Below are positions 1-8,764 of a stretch of 39,365 nt of DNA, piece by piece (position 1 is the stretch's first letter; the number at the start of each line of letters is the position of its first letter). Both the position numbers and the translations under genes were made by a program. The stretch is from positions 1 through 39,365 of the forward strand of contig CANHRE010000017.1 of NCBI GenBank assembly GCA_947463095.1. Direction: 5' to 3'. The stretch comes from Flavobacteriales bacterium. Its GTDB lineage: Bacteria; Bacteroidota; Bacteroidia; NS11-12g; UBA955. The notes under the pieces were generated by a model. That model was not told where the DNA came from and ran no database searches. It saw only the letters and a program-made list of their open reading frames with translations.

Positions 1-6
1 AAGCTC

Positions 7-915
7 ATGACTAAAAAAATACTCATCACCGGAGCCTCGGGGCTTGTAGGTAGAAAATTAATTTCTCACTTGACAAGTCAAGGCGCTGTATGTAAGGTGC
101 TTACTGCAAATAAAAAGCAAAAATATCAGGAACATCAATACTATTGGAATCCTGAACAGGGGATGATAGATGAGCATTGCCTGGATGACGTGGATGTGGT
201 GATACATCTGGCAGGCGCTGGCATTGCAGGCAAACGCTGGACAGAATCTTACAAAAAGAAGATTATGGATTCCAGGGTAAAAGGTGCGGAATTATTGCTG
301 AATCTGGCCATGAAAAAAAACAAAGTAGTGGAGCATTTCATCAGTGCTTCCGGTATTGGTATTTATGCCTCGGGAACAGATGCCGTGCTTGACGAACAGG
401 CAGCATTGGGGAATGGATTTCTGGCGGATGTATGCAGGCGCTGGGAAGAGGCGGCATTTAATTTTGAACGCATTGGCGCGCAGGTTTCTGTTGTGCGCAC
501 TGCTGTGGTGCTGGCCCCCGATGGGGGCTTTCTGGAGCCGTTTAACCTTGCCATGAGGTTCAGGATATTGCCGGTATTCGGCAGTAAAAAGCAGCATTTA
601 AGCTGGATACATCTGGATGACCTGGTTGCCATCTATGCACGTTTGGCATTGGAATCCGGTTTCAGCGGGGTGTATAATGCTTCAGCGCCTGAAGCAACAG
701 AACAGAAGGCGTTTCTTCAAACACTGGCGCTCAGCTGTCATCGTCATTGCCTCTATCCTGTGATGCCCGCCTGGGTTGTGCGCCTGCTTTTTGGCGAACA
801 GGCTGCCTTGTTGCTAAGTGATCAAAAGGTGCGCCCTGCGAAACTATTGTCGCAGGGTTTTGTTTTCACATATCCCAAACTTAGGGAAGCACTTTACAAC
901 ATCTATGAAAAGTAA
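7..915 (+). CDS. TIGR01777 family NAD(P)-dependent epimerase (SDR39U1/YfcH-like)
   Basis: This 302-residue protein is an atypical short-chain dehydrogenase of the TIGR01777/YfcH group. The N-terminus carries the dinucleotide-binding motif GASGLVG (residues 9-15). The C-terminal 50 or so residues (YPVMPAWVVRLLFGE onward) match the DUF1731 domain that marks this group. Length is normal for the family (about 300), so the ATG at position 7 is probably the true start although it sits at the window edge. The substrate of these enzymes is generally unknown and I assign none. The gene overlaps the photolyase start by 11 bp, so the two are probably cotranscribed. In bacteria this family is often found near photolyase genes, which makes a link to light or DNA-damage responses possible but unproven. 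Confidence 0.9.
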   Translation: MTKKILITGASGLVGRKLISHLTSQGAVCKVLTANKKQKYQEHQYYWNPEQGMIDEHCLDDVDVVIHLAGAGIAGKRWTESYKKKIMDSRVKGAELLLNLAMKKNKVVEHFISASGIGIYASGTDAVLDEQAALGNGFLADVCRRWEEAAFNFERIGAQVSVVRTAVVLAPDGGFLEPFNLAMRFRILPVFGSKKQHLSWIHLDDLVAIYARLALESGFSGVYNASAPEATEQKAFLQTLALSCHRHCLYPVMPAWVVRLLFGEQAALLLSDQKVRPAKLLSQGFVFTYPKLREALYNIYEK

Positions 916-2209
916 TGAGCTGGCGGTATTCTGGTTCCGTCGCGATTTAAGAATTCACGATAATGCAGGCCTATTTGCTGCCCTGAACAGTGGATTTCCG
1001 GTATTGCCCGTTTTTATCTTCGACCGCAACATTCTGGACGCCCTGCAGGATAAAAAAGATGCACGTGTTATGTTCATCCATCAACAGCTTGCCGCCATCG
1101 ATGCCATGCTGCGCAGCAGGGGAAGTAGTTTGCTGGTACTGCACGATGAACCGCTGAAGGCATGGGATTCACTGCTAAGCGAATTCAACGTAAAAGCGGT
1201 GTTTACCAACCGCGACTACGAGCCCTATGCCCGCAGCCGGGACCAAGCCCTTACTGAAAAACTCGGGCAACATGGTGTGGTATTTCATCAGTACAAAGAT
1301 CAGGTGTTGTTTGAGCAGGATGAAGTGGTTAAAGATAATGGAACGCCTTATGCCGTCTTCACCCCCTACAGCAAGAAATGGAAATTGCGTTTGCAGGAAA
1401 GCGGAATCCCCGAATTTCCGTCGGAATTGCACTTATCAGCACTGATGTTGTGGCAGGCGCCACCTATACCCGAATTGCAGGAACTGGGTTTTGAAGCCTC
1501 GGAGGTCGAATTTCCACAACCCACAACCAGCGATGACATCATCGGCCAATATGCCCAGAAACGCGATTTCCCCTCGCTAAGGGGCACCAGCAGGCTCAGC
1601 GTGCATTTACGCTTTGGTACCATCAGCGTACGGCAGTTGGCCAAACGCGCCCTGGTGCTAAGTGAAACTTACCTGAATGAACTGATATGGCGTGAGTTCT
1701 ATATGCAGATTTTATGGCACTATCCACAAGTGGTCAACCATGCGTTTAAACCTGCCTACGACCGCATTTCCTGGCTACGCGATGAAGCATTGTTTAAGTG
1801 CTGGTGTGAAGGTAAAACGGGTTACCCCATTGTGGATGCCGGTATGCGGGAACTCAATGCTACGGGCTTCATGCACAACAGAGTGCGCATGATTGTGGCC
1901 AGTTTCCTGTGTAAAAACCTGCTCATCGACTGGCGTTGGGGGGAACACTATTTCGCTGCCAAACTGCTGGATTATGAACTGGCATCCAACAACGGTGGCT
2001 GGCAATGGGCCGCCGGCAGTGGTGTTGATGCCGCCCCTTACTTCAGGGTTTTTAATCCTGCGCTGCAAACAGAACGATTCGACCCACATGGTGTTTACAT
2101 CCGAAAATGGGTTCCGGAATATGGCACACCATTATATCCTCACCCTGTGGTAAATTTTCCTGAGTCAAGAAAACGATGCCTGGAGGTTTATAAGGCAGCG
2201 CTGGGATAA
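905..2209 (+). CDS. phr: Class I deoxyribodipyrimidine photolyase
   Basis: The product is predicted to repair UV-induced cyclobutane pyrimidine dimers using FADH- and blue light. The N-terminal photolyase/antenna domain begins FWFRRDLRIHDN. The C-terminal FAD-binding domain contains WREFYMQILWHYP, the segment GYPIVDAGMRELNATGFMHN, and NNGGWQWAAGSG followed by DAAPYFRVFNP, which are hallmarks of class I CPD photolyases and hold most of the FAD and electron-transfer tryptophan positions. The reading frame stays open upstream to 818, but the ATG at 905 gives the expected N-terminus and 434 residues, a usual photolyase length. It overlaps the preceding epimerase gene by 11 bp. A related cryptochrome cannot be fully excluded, but the motif set favours a repair enzyme. 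Confidence 0.93.
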   Translation: MKSNELAVFWFRRDLRIHDNAGLFAALNSGFPVLPVFIFDRNILDALQDKKDARVMFIHQQLAAIDAMLRSRGSSLLVLHDEPLKAWDSLLSEFNVKAVFTNRDYEPYARSRDQALTEKLGQHGVVFHQYKDQVLFEQDEVVKDNGTPYAVFTPYSKKWKLRLQESGIPEFPSELHLSALMLWQAPPIPELQELGFEASEVEFPQPTTSDDIIGQYAQKRDFPSLRGTSRLSVHLRFGTISVRQLAKRALVLSETYLNELIWREFYMQILWHYPQVVNHAFKPAYDRISWLRDEALFKCWCEGKTGYPIVDAGMRELNATGFMHNRVRMIVASFLCKNLLIDWRWGEHYFAAKLLDYELASNNGGWQWAAGSGVDAAPYFRVFNPALQTERFDPHGVYIRKWVPEYGTPLYPHPVVNFPESRKRCLEVYKAALG

Positions 2210-2282
2210 ATAGCTTTCGGAAACAACTTCATTGCCAACATGAGCCAATAAGGTATTCATTCAGGCTAAATGGCATTTTTCG

Positions 2283-3986
2283 ATGTTATTTGCGTACATG
2301 TGTAAATCCTTCATCAGTTTCTTCATAGGTATTTGCCAAATATTTCTGCTTCAGGGACAAGGTGCCCTGTATGTACCCAATGGCTTCGCAGACCGTTACA
2401 TACAGTCTCTGGACATATGGAACATGCCCGGAAGGGATGTAGCCCTGCCCAATCATGCCAATACAGGTAACCGCTTTTACCCCAGAACCGATGTGTTGCG
2501 ACGATACGCTTCCCGGGCCGGAAGGACTGACTATGAAGGCTATATGCAGCGTTATCTGAGCGTGGATAATCCGGAATTATCTGAAAAACCGATTCCAGTA
2601 AAAAGGAAATCGGCAGGACCTTTTTACCGCACACCTTCGCAGCTACTTTACTGGAGTGATTCTACAGATGCCATGCTGGTAAGTCCAGTGTTGAACCTTC
2701 AATTTCAAACCGGAGTGCCCATTGTGATGCAGCAAAATACCCGCGGTGCAGAATTCAGGGGGAATATCACTTCGAAACTGTATTTCTATTCGCTGGTAAC
2801 AGAAAACCAGGTGTTTTTACCTGAATTTATTGATACCATCCGTCGCCGTTATGGTGTGGTACCCGGTGAGGGCTTCATAACGAATATTGAAAAAAATGGT
2901 TCTGATTTCCTTCAGGCAAGGGGGTACTTGTCTCTGAGTACCTTGAAAGACCGTGTTCGTATGCTTGCCGGACATGATAAATTGTTCATCGGAAACGGTA
3001 TACGCAGCCTAATCCTATCCGATTATGCCAAAGAGTTCCTGCATGTCAGGATGCACACCAGTCTGGGTCCTTTCAGATACCAGAACATTTATGCCCGATT
3101 GAACGGATTTTTACCTAATACCGGTAATCGTTTGCAGCCGTTGAAATATTTGGCGCTGCATAGAGCATCTGTTCAGGTGACACCCAAGATTGAACTGGCT
3201 TTGAGCGAAATGGTGCTGTTTGACCGTAGCGACAGTTTAAGATCCGGTAGCTTTGATGCTGATTATTTGAATCCCGTAATCCTTTATCGGGCATTAGAAA
3301 GAAACAATGGCAGCCGCGATAATGCATTTCTTGCTTTCGACTGGAAGTGGAATTTCATTAACAGGTTTCAATGGTACGGACAATTCATGCTTGATGAATT
3401 CCGGCTTCAGTATATGCGCACACGCAGTGGCTGGTGGGCCAATAAATACGGTATTCAGACCGGATTGAAATACACCGTTTCCAGGCCTGCTTTTGGTTGG
3501 TTGTTTGTTCAGGCTGAAATGAACAGGGTGAGGCCGTATACCTATGGTCACTACCTTCCGCTGCAATCCTACACAAACTATAACCAACCGCTCGCTCATC
3601 CCCTTGGCAGTAATTTCCGTGAATACCTGATTTCAGTTCAATACAGGCCGGAAATGCTACAGAACTTATTCGTAAATCTGGATATTATGCTGGCCAAGCG
3701 CGGCCTCGACAGCATAAACGGACGGAATTTTGGCAACGATATCCGCGTGAATACCAATACGCGGGCGGCCGAATTCAATCAAAGTATGTTTCAAGGGTAC
3801 ACTATTCAGCGTATAAGCAATGTTCAGTTATTGATTAGTTATATGCTGCGGCATAACCTGTTTCTGGATGCACGATTGCTGTTGCGCAGCTCGGTACATA
3901 CCAATTTATTGGTGGCGAACGTTAAAGAACATTTTTTTACGCTCGGAGTACGCATGAACATCCAACCAAGGAATTACCTTGAATAA
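2283..3986 (+). CDS. Wzi/RemB-like outer-membrane beta-barrel protein
   Basis: The 567-residue product has a hydrophobic signal peptide (up to about residue 25, ending LLQGQG). The mature part is rich in alternating aromatic and polar strands, as in an outer-membrane barrel. Segments such as LFIGNGIRSLILSDYA, the EFLHVRMHTSLGPFRYQN region, and FNRFQWYGQF-like stretches resemble the Caps_assemb_Wzi family (PF14052), whose Bacteroidota members include the gliding-associated RemB protein. Known Wzi anchors capsule at the cell surface; here the role could be exopolysaccharide attachment or motility, and I infer only the location. An in-frame ATG at 2298 would give a shorter signal peptide (MCKSFISFF) and is an equally plausible start. 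The gene stands alone: 73 bp follow the photolyase, and about 470 bp of non-coding DNA follow it. Confidence 0.7.
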   Translation: MLFAYMCKSFISFFIGICQIFLLQGQGALYVPNGFADRYIQSLDIWNMPGRDVALPNHANTGNRFYPRTDVLRRYASRAGRTDYEGYMQRYLSVDNPELSEKPIPVKRKSAGPFYRTPSQLLYWSDSTDAMLVSPVLNLQFQTGVPIVMQQNTRGAEFRGNITSKLYFYSLVTENQVFLPEFIDTIRRRYGVVPGEGFITNIEKNGSDFLQARGYLSLSTLKDRVRMLAGHDKLFIGNGIRSLILSDYAKEFLHVRMHTSLGPFRYQNIYARLNGFLPNTGNRLQPLKYLALHRASVQVTPKIELALSEMVLFDRSDSLRSGSFDADYLNPVILYRALERNNGSRDNAFLAFDWKWNFINRFQWYGQFMLDEFRLQYMRTRSGWWANKYGIQTGLKYTVSRPAFGWLFVQAEMNRVRPYTYGHYLPLQSYTNYNQPLAHPLGSNFREYLISVQYRPEMLQNLFVNLDIMLAKRGLDSINGRNFGNDIRVNTNTRAAEFNQSMFQGYTIQRISNVQLLISYMLRHNLFLDARLLLRSSVHTNLLVANVKEHFFTLGVRMNIQPRNYLE

Positions 3987-4069
3987 GCAGCAGTTTCAAA
4001 AGGTTCATTTACTGTTTTAATGGTCACTCCTGCGAACGAAGCGGGATTGCCTTTTTTAACAATTTACTG

Positions 4070-4270
4070 TTAGGTTCTTCCTTCAGTTTTTTTCAAGGCG
4101 AGCTTGGCAATGGTCTTTTTAACTACAGGCTTGGCAGCAGGTTTTATGACAGCTTTTTTGTTGAAGCATGGGTAGTGGGCTTCGCAGCGGCATTTTTATG
4201 ATAGGGTTTGCTGGCGTTCTAGAAGCGGGGGAAGTCTTGTGGGGGATAAACTGTTGTTCTGATGATGCAA
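4070..4270 (-). pseudogene. Decayed lysine/alanine/proline-rich (histone H1-like) gene remnant
   Basis: On the minus strand, the last 24 codons before a TAA at 4070-4072 read KPAAKPVVKKTIAKLALKK plus TEGRT. Just upstream, in a neighbouring frame, the sequence reads KNAAAKPTTHASTKK and then meets a stop. A single missing base in the A6 run joins the two parts. Further upstream, another frame reads HKTSPASRTPA. The composition is that of histone H1/Hc1-like or AlgP-like basic tails. At least two frameshifts and no start codon make this a relic, unless the A-run shift is a sequencing error. It occupies the left half of the 470-bp gap between the Wzi-like gene and mnmD. Confidence 0.45.
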
Positions 4271-4294
4271 GTCAAATTAGATTACGTACCCTGT

Positions 4295-4381
4295 TGTGTA
4301 TAAAACACGTCCACATGTGTGGATAACGACCTGGTTGTGTGGTAATCACTGATTATTTACATCCACAATCGTTGTGGATAT
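4295..4381. other. Cluster of DnaA-box-like 9-mers (candidate replication-initiation or DnaA-titration site)
   Basis: TGTGGATAA at 4318-4326 is a perfect DnaA box (the complement of TTATCCACA). TGTGTATAA at 4295-4303 and TGTGGATAT at 4373-4381 each differ by one base. ATCCACA at 4361-4367 faces TGTGGAT at 4373-4379 as a 7-bp inverted pair. CCACA-TG-TGTGG at 4311-4322 forms a second head-to-head pair. All lie within 87 bp of a non-coding gap. DnaA-box clustering is the established mark of bacterial origins. Against an origin, flanking genes converge on the site instead of diverging from it. A DnaA-titration or regulatory cluster is an alternative. Confidence 0.45.
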
Positions 4382-4457
4382 TGAACAATTGATGGGTTTG
4401 CTGTCCGATGCTATCCAGCATATGTAGCGGTTTTGGTGGCATGTTCAAGCCAGAAAC

Positions 4458-5126
4458 TCAGGGCCGAAATGCCCGAATCATCTCTAATTTATGTCCCTTT
4501 GGGCCGGGCAAACGCTGCACCATCCAGCCGTTCTGCACCAACATTCTGCGGAACGCACCCTGGGCGCAATAGGTAACCATAACAGCCTTTGGTTTCATGA
4601 GGGTATGCAGGTGGTTCCAGGTTTGTGCCGACCATAATTCAGGTTGATATTTAGGAGCGAAGGCGTCAAAATACACCAGGTCGGCCAATGGTTCTGCGCA
4701 GAAATCCATCAATGCGCAAGGCTGCTTTTTCAGGTGAAAGTGTTCGTGGATCTGGTGAAAACGGGGAGGTATTTCCCAGGGTGTCGTGGCGATTTGACGC
4801 TGCTGCGAATGCCACTTCGGATCATACAGTTCTTCACTGGTGATGTATTCTTCTTTAGGGATAGGAACAGGCTCTATTCCGGTATAGAAAATTGGTTGGC
4901 GGGCATGGATCAGGGTGAGCTGCGCATTCATTCCGGTACCATAACCAATTTCCAGGATGTGCAGGGTTCGATTTGGATTTTGTTCGTGCATGAATTCCAG
5001 ACCGGTTTTGATGTACACGTGCAAGGATTCAGAACGTGCTCCCTTGGTGGAATGGTATGTTTCACCAAGTTGAGCATGCCGAAGCGTGCTGCTGCCATCG
5101 GCGGTTTCGATACGCTGTAGGTTCAT
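4458..5126 (-). CDS. mnmD: tRNA 5-methylaminomethyl-2-thiouridine methyltransferase (stand-alone MnmD)
   Basis: The 222-residue protein matches the MnmD/DUF752 SAM-dependent methyltransferase that makes the final methyl transfer of mnm5s2U at the wobble position of certain tRNAs. Visible motifs are the SAM-binding loop EIGYGTGMNA (residues 59-68) and DAFAPKYQPELWS (154-166), the characteristic active-site strand of the family. The C-terminus reads LPGPKGHKLEMIRA. In enterobacteria MnmD is fused to an FAD oxidase domain (MnmC). Here only the methyltransferase part is present, as is usual in Bacteroidota. The start codon overlaps the rodA stop as ATGA, so it is translated at the end of the cell-shape operon. 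No functional reason for that coupling is evident from the sequence. Confidence 0.88.
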   Translation of the reverse strand: MNLQRIETADGSSTLRHAQLGETYHSTKGARSESLHVYIKTGLEFMHEQNPNRTLHILEIGYGTGMNAQLTLIHARQPIFYTGIEPVPIPKEEYITSEELYDPKWHSQQRQIATTPWEIPPRFHQIHEHFHLKKQPCALMDFCAEPLADLVYFDAFAPKYQPELWSAQTWNHLHTLMKPKAVMVTYCAQGAFRRMLVQNGWMVQRLPGPKGHKLEMIRAFRP

Positions 5127-6409
5127 GCGTAACTGAGCCGACGTTCATCAACCTTCAGAAAGGTGAATAACAACAGCGTAAAGGCCCATAGGCTTGAGCC
5201 ACCGAAGCTCACAAACGGCAGAGGGATGCCAATGATGGGAACCAGTCCGATGGTCATCCCGATGTTGATGCAGAGGTGAAAAAACAAAATACTCGTAACA
5301 CTGTATCCCAGCACCCGACCGAAATTAGTTGTTTGTCGTTCGGCCAGCATGACCAGGCGAAACAGCAGCCCTAGGTAAACAGCCAGGAACAGCAATACCC
5401 CGGCAAAGCCCCATTCCTCGCCGATGGTGCAGAATATGAAATCGGTATGCTGTTCAGGAACGAAACCCATTTTTGTTTGGGTGCCTTCCAGGAAACCGCG
5501 CCCTGTCCAACGTCCTGCCCCGATGGCAATTTTGCTTTGTATGAGGTTGAACCCTACTCCTTTATCGTCTTTCTTCAGGCCAAGGATGATTTCGATGCGG
5601 TCGCGCTGATAATCGTATAAAACGGTTTTATAGGTAAAGGAAACCAGCCGGGTGAAAACCCAGGAGAACAGCACAAACCCAACAATGATGCCCATCCAGA
5701 ACCTTGATTTTCTGAACAGGTAAAGCAATAAGAGGGCTATTCCGGTAAGGGGAATAACAATCCACGTAATCAAACTCAGTTTATAAGCCAGCAACACGAT
5801 GGTTAAAACGGCAAGGATACCTAACCATACAGCGCCCAATAGGAAATACCCAGGCAATCCTTCACGGTACAAAACCAGGAAAAAGCTTAGGAACACAAGG
5901 GCAGAACCTGTATCGTTCTGCTTCAATACAATGGCCATGGGGATCAGGAAAATAGCCAAACTGATGCCTATGTTTTTCCACCCTTTGAAGCGCACGCCGT
6001 AGGTGCCCAGGAATTTTGCCAGCGCCAGCGCCGTACCAAATTTAGCAAACTCACTGGGCTGTATTCCTATGCCTCCAAAGCCAAACCACGACTGTGCTCC
6101 GGAAACTTTCCGCCCTACGAACAACACCGCCAGACACAACACTACCGTGATGCCATAAAATATGTATCCTGTAAACTCGAAAAAATTGGGGTTTGAGAAG
6201 GCAACCAACACGATCAGCAAGAAGGCACCAGCCATCCAGATAAGCTGTTTGGTGTACACTTGTTTCATGCTGAGCTGAAACACGGGTTGGGTTCCGGAAG
6301 AGGCTGAATATATGTTCAGAAAGCCGAACAAAACCAGCACCGAAAACAGCATCACGGCAATGAAATCCAGTTTAGGATTAAGGTTTTTTCTGTTGCGTGC
6401 TGTCGGCAT
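5123..6409 (-). CDS. rodA: Peptidoglycan glycosyltransferase RodA
   Basis: A 428-residue polytopic membrane protein of the SEDS (FtsW/RodA/SpoVE) family, which polymerises glycan strands from lipid II during lateral wall growth together with PBP2. About ten hydrophobic segments are visible. The family signature is clear: FGGIGIQPSEFAKFG near residue 120, FVPEQHTDFIFCTIGEEWGF near residue 320, and the C-terminal IIGIPLPFVSFGGSS. It directly follows the PBP2 gene, with a 32-bp overlap that suggests translational coupling, and is itself coupled to mnmD by an ATGA overlap. Its position in an mreBCD-mrdA cluster supports RodA over FtsW. Confidence 0.96.
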   Translation of the reverse strand: MPTARNRKNLNPKLDFIAVMLFSVLVLFGFLNIYSASSGTQPVFQLSMKQVYTKQLIWMAGAFLLIVLVAFSNPNFFEFTGYIFYGITVVLCLAVLFVGRKVSGAQSWFGFGGIGIQPSEFAKFGTALALAKFLGTYGVRFKGWKNIGISLAIFLIPMAIVLKQNDTGSALVFLSFFLVLYREGLPGYFLLGAVWLGILAVLTIVLLAYKLSLITWIVIPLTGIALLLLYLFRKSRFWMGIIVGFVLFSWVFTRLVSFTYKTVLYDYQRDRIEIILGLKKDDKGVGFNLIQSKIAIGAGRWTGRGFLEGTQTKMGFVPEQHTDFIFCTIGEEWGFAGVLLFLAVYLGLLFRLVMLAERQTTNFGRVLGYSVTSILFFHLCINIGMTIGLVPIIGIPLPFVSFGGSSLWAFTLLLFTFLKVDERRLSYA

Positions 6410-8249
6410 GGGTTTCCGGAACTACGTTTAACTTCTTTAACAAGTGGGGTGCTTCCGTTGCAGCCTGTGATCCCTTTAGGTAATGTTCCATCATCAGGGT
6501 GGCGATGGGCGCTGCCCATGTTGCTCCATATCCGGCATTTTCCACCACAACAGCAATGGCTATTTTAGGGTTAATCCTGGGAGCAAAACCAATAAAAAGT
6601 GAATGGTCTTCGCCATGTGGATTTTGGGAAGTACCGGTTTTTCCGCACATGGGAATGCTGCTTATGGCTGAAGCCCAGGCTGTTCCACCGGGTTGCATCA
6701 CATCTGCCATTCCTTCAATGATACTCTCAAAGTAAACGGTGTCCACCATGGTGCGGTGCAAGGTCCGCAGCGATTCAGGCTTGAACATCTGCGTGCCGAT
6801 ACCGTGGATGGCGTGCGGGGTATAATAAAAGCCGCGGTTGGCGATGATGGTCGCCACATTGGCCATTTGCAGCGGGGTGAGCAGTATTTCCCCCTGACCA
6901 ATAGCCAGTGAAATAATGGTACTGCTCCTCCATTTGTTTCCGTGTCTTTTATCCAGATATGATAAGGTGGGGATGTTGCCTGAAACTTCTCCGGGTATAT
7001 CCATGCCGAGCCTGGAACCCAGGCCGAAACTGCGCAAATAGGTTTCCAGACGGCTCCAGCCGTTGCGCACATTGCCGTAGTTCGGATTGTCTATGATGTC
7101 GCGAAAAACCTGACAGTAATAGGCATTGCAGCTGATGGCCAGGCTTTGTGCCAGGTTGGTGGGTGAAAAGTGTGGGTGACAACCAACGGTCAGGCTGCCC
7201 ATATGGTAGCCGCCGGCACAGCCATGGGTTGTGGCGGGTGAGAGAACTTCTTCTTGTCTTGCAATGAGCGCAATGACGGGTTTAAAGGTCGACCCCGGAG
7301 GGTAAACACCTCGAATGGCCCGGTTATACAGGGGTTTTCCAGGGTTGGTAATCAGTTCCTGAAAGTGACGGTTCCTGTTGGGACCTATCAGCAGGTCGGG
7401 GCGATAATCGGGTTTGTTTATCAGGGCCAGAATTTCCCCTGTGGATGGCTCAATGGCTACTATGCTTCCAATTCGGCCTTGCAGCAATTGCTCACCGAAC
7501 TGCTGTAAGCTAAGGTCGATGCTGCAATAAATATCGGGGCCAGCCAAGGCGCTGCTGTCAAACCTGCCGCCTTCCGCACTGCCTTTTTCGGTATAAAAAC
7601 GATCCTGCAATACCGTACGTACACCCTTTTTCCCGCGGAGGTATTTTTCATAACCCCGTTCAATTCCTGTAATTCCTGCCAAGTCGCCATTTTTATAATA
7701 TGCGTCCTGAGCCAGCATTTTTTCTGTTACCTCCCCGATATATCCTACCAAATGCGCTGCAGCTTCATTCCCATACAGCCGGTCGGTTTTTTGTTCCAGG
7801 TAAAATCCTTTGTAGCGGTAAAGGTTCTCTTGTATGCGCGTATAATCTGCTAGAGGTAAGTTGGGTAAAAATGTAGCTGATTTGTTGAATGAGTTGTCGC
7901 GACGCCTTTGGGTACGTGCCTTAATACGCGCCTGTTCCAGTTTTTTGTCAAACTCCCTGCGATCCATGTGCAGCAGGGTACACAAACCGCCGGTATCAAT
8001 CCCTTTCAGTTCACCTGGAAAGACAATCAGGTCATAAACAGGACCATTATACACCAGCAATTTTCCATGTCTGTCGTAAATAATTCCCCGGGAAGGATAA
8101 ATGGTGATTTTCTTGAGCGCGTTATTCACGGCCCTTTTATAGTTTCCTTCATCGAGCACCTGCAGGGAGAAAATCCTTACAACGAAGATGACGCCGATGA
8201 AGGCAAACATGAAAAAAAAGGCATAGCGCCTGTTGCTCAGCGGGTTCAT
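6378..8249 (-). CDS. mrdA: Penicillin-binding protein 2 (elongation-specific transpeptidase)
   Basis: The 623-residue class B PBP cross-links peptidoglycan during cell elongation as the partner of RodA. It has one N-terminal membrane anchor (residues 10-30), a pedestal/dimerisation domain beginning ITIYPSRGIIYDRHG (residues 48-62), and a C-terminal transpeptidase domain. All three catalytic motifs are present: STFK (Ser320 to Lys323), SCN (373-375) and KTGT (537-540). Length is normal for PBP2. The start ATG at 8249 overlaps the mreD stop as ATGA, and the 3' end overlaps rodA by 32 bp, so the elongasome genes form one tightly packed transcription unit. Confidence 0.97.
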   Translation of the reverse strand: MNPLSNRRYAFFFMFAFIGVIFVVRIFSLQVLDEGNYKRAVNNALKKITIYPSRGIIYDRHGKLLVYNGPVYDLIVFPGELKGIDTGGLCTLLHMDRREFDKKLEQARIKARTQRRRDNSFNKSATFLPNLPLADYTRIQENLYRYKGFYLEQKTDRLYGNEAAAHLVGYIGEVTEKMLAQDAYYKNGDLAGITGIERGYEKYLRGKKGVRTVLQDRFYTEKGSAEGGRFDSSALAGPDIYCSIDLSLQQFGEQLLQGRIGSIVAIEPSTGEILALINKPDYRPDLLIGPNRNRHFQELITNPGKPLYNRAIRGVYPPGSTFKPVIALIARQEEVLSPATTHGCAGGYHMGSLTVGCHPHFSPTNLAQSLAISCNAYYCQVFRDIIDNPNYGNVRNGWSRLETYLRSFGLGSRLGMDIPGEVSGNIPTLSYLDKRHGNKWRSSTIISLAIGQGEILLTPLQMANVATIIANRGFYYTPHAIHGIGTQMFKPESLRTLHRTMVDTVYFESIIEGMADVMQPGGTAWASAISSIPMCGKTGTSQNPHGEDHSLFIGFAPRINPKIAIAVVVENAGYGATWAAPIATLMMEHYLKGSQAATEAPHLLKKLNVVPETHADSTQQKKP

Positions 8250-8764
8250 CGGATACTGCGCTTGACAAATATAGCTTCCAGCAGCAACACGGATGCCACC
8301 GTTCCAGTGGTGCTCAATAATGCAGTAAGCAATACCTGTGGCAGCAGTGAAAAGCGAAATGCTTCATAGTAAAACAGGATGGTATGGTGCACAAAACACA
8401 TTCCTGTTAAATAAAGCAGGTATGAACCCAAGCCCAACATTCCCCGGCCCGGCCGCTCATATCCTTCTCGCTGTGCCGTTTCAATATTCAAACGGCGGTC
8501 AACTATTACCCTTCCAAACGCAAGCAGGGTAGTGGCTGCAGCGTGCAACCCATAGGTGTTTGAAAAGAAGTCAAGCGCAAAGCCGGTTAGGAAACCCAGA
8601 ACCAGCATGGTATAGCGGTTGGTACTAAACGGAAGTAAAAAGATGAACCATATATAGGGAAAAGGCTTAAACATATAGCCCAGATTGAGTTTGGAAAATA
8701 CCAGCAACTGAAGCATGAGCAACAGAATGACTGTAAAGCTGTATTTGGCCAGTTCTCTAATCAA
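8246..8764 (-). CDS. mreD: Rod-shape-determining membrane protein MreD
   Basis: A 172-residue, very hydrophobic protein with about five membrane segments, matching MreD in size, hydropathy and position between mreC and mrdA. MreD proteins diverge strongly, so synteny is the main evidence. The start codon is TTG at 8762-8764, because an in-frame TAG lies two codons upstream and no ATG or GTG is available nearby. The gene overlaps the mreC end by 8 bp, so initiation presumably depends on termination of mreC translation. MreD links the MreC scaffold and the MreB filament to the RodA-PBP2 synthase in the inner membrane. Confidence 0.85.
   Translation of the reverse strand: MIRELAKYSFTVILLLMLQLLVFSKLNLGYMFKPFPYIWFIFLLPFSTNRYTMLVLGFLTGFALDFFSNTYGLHAAATTLLAFGRVIVDRRLNIETAQREGYERPGRGMLGLGSYLLYLTGMCFVHHTILFYYEAFRFSLLPQVLLTALLSTTGTVASVLLLEAIFVKRSIR

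Noticed and set aside
3987-4457. XerCD dif site between convergent genes
   Set aside because: No 28-bp dif-like sequence with paired XerC/XerD half-sites was seen; the motifs present are DnaA-box-like.
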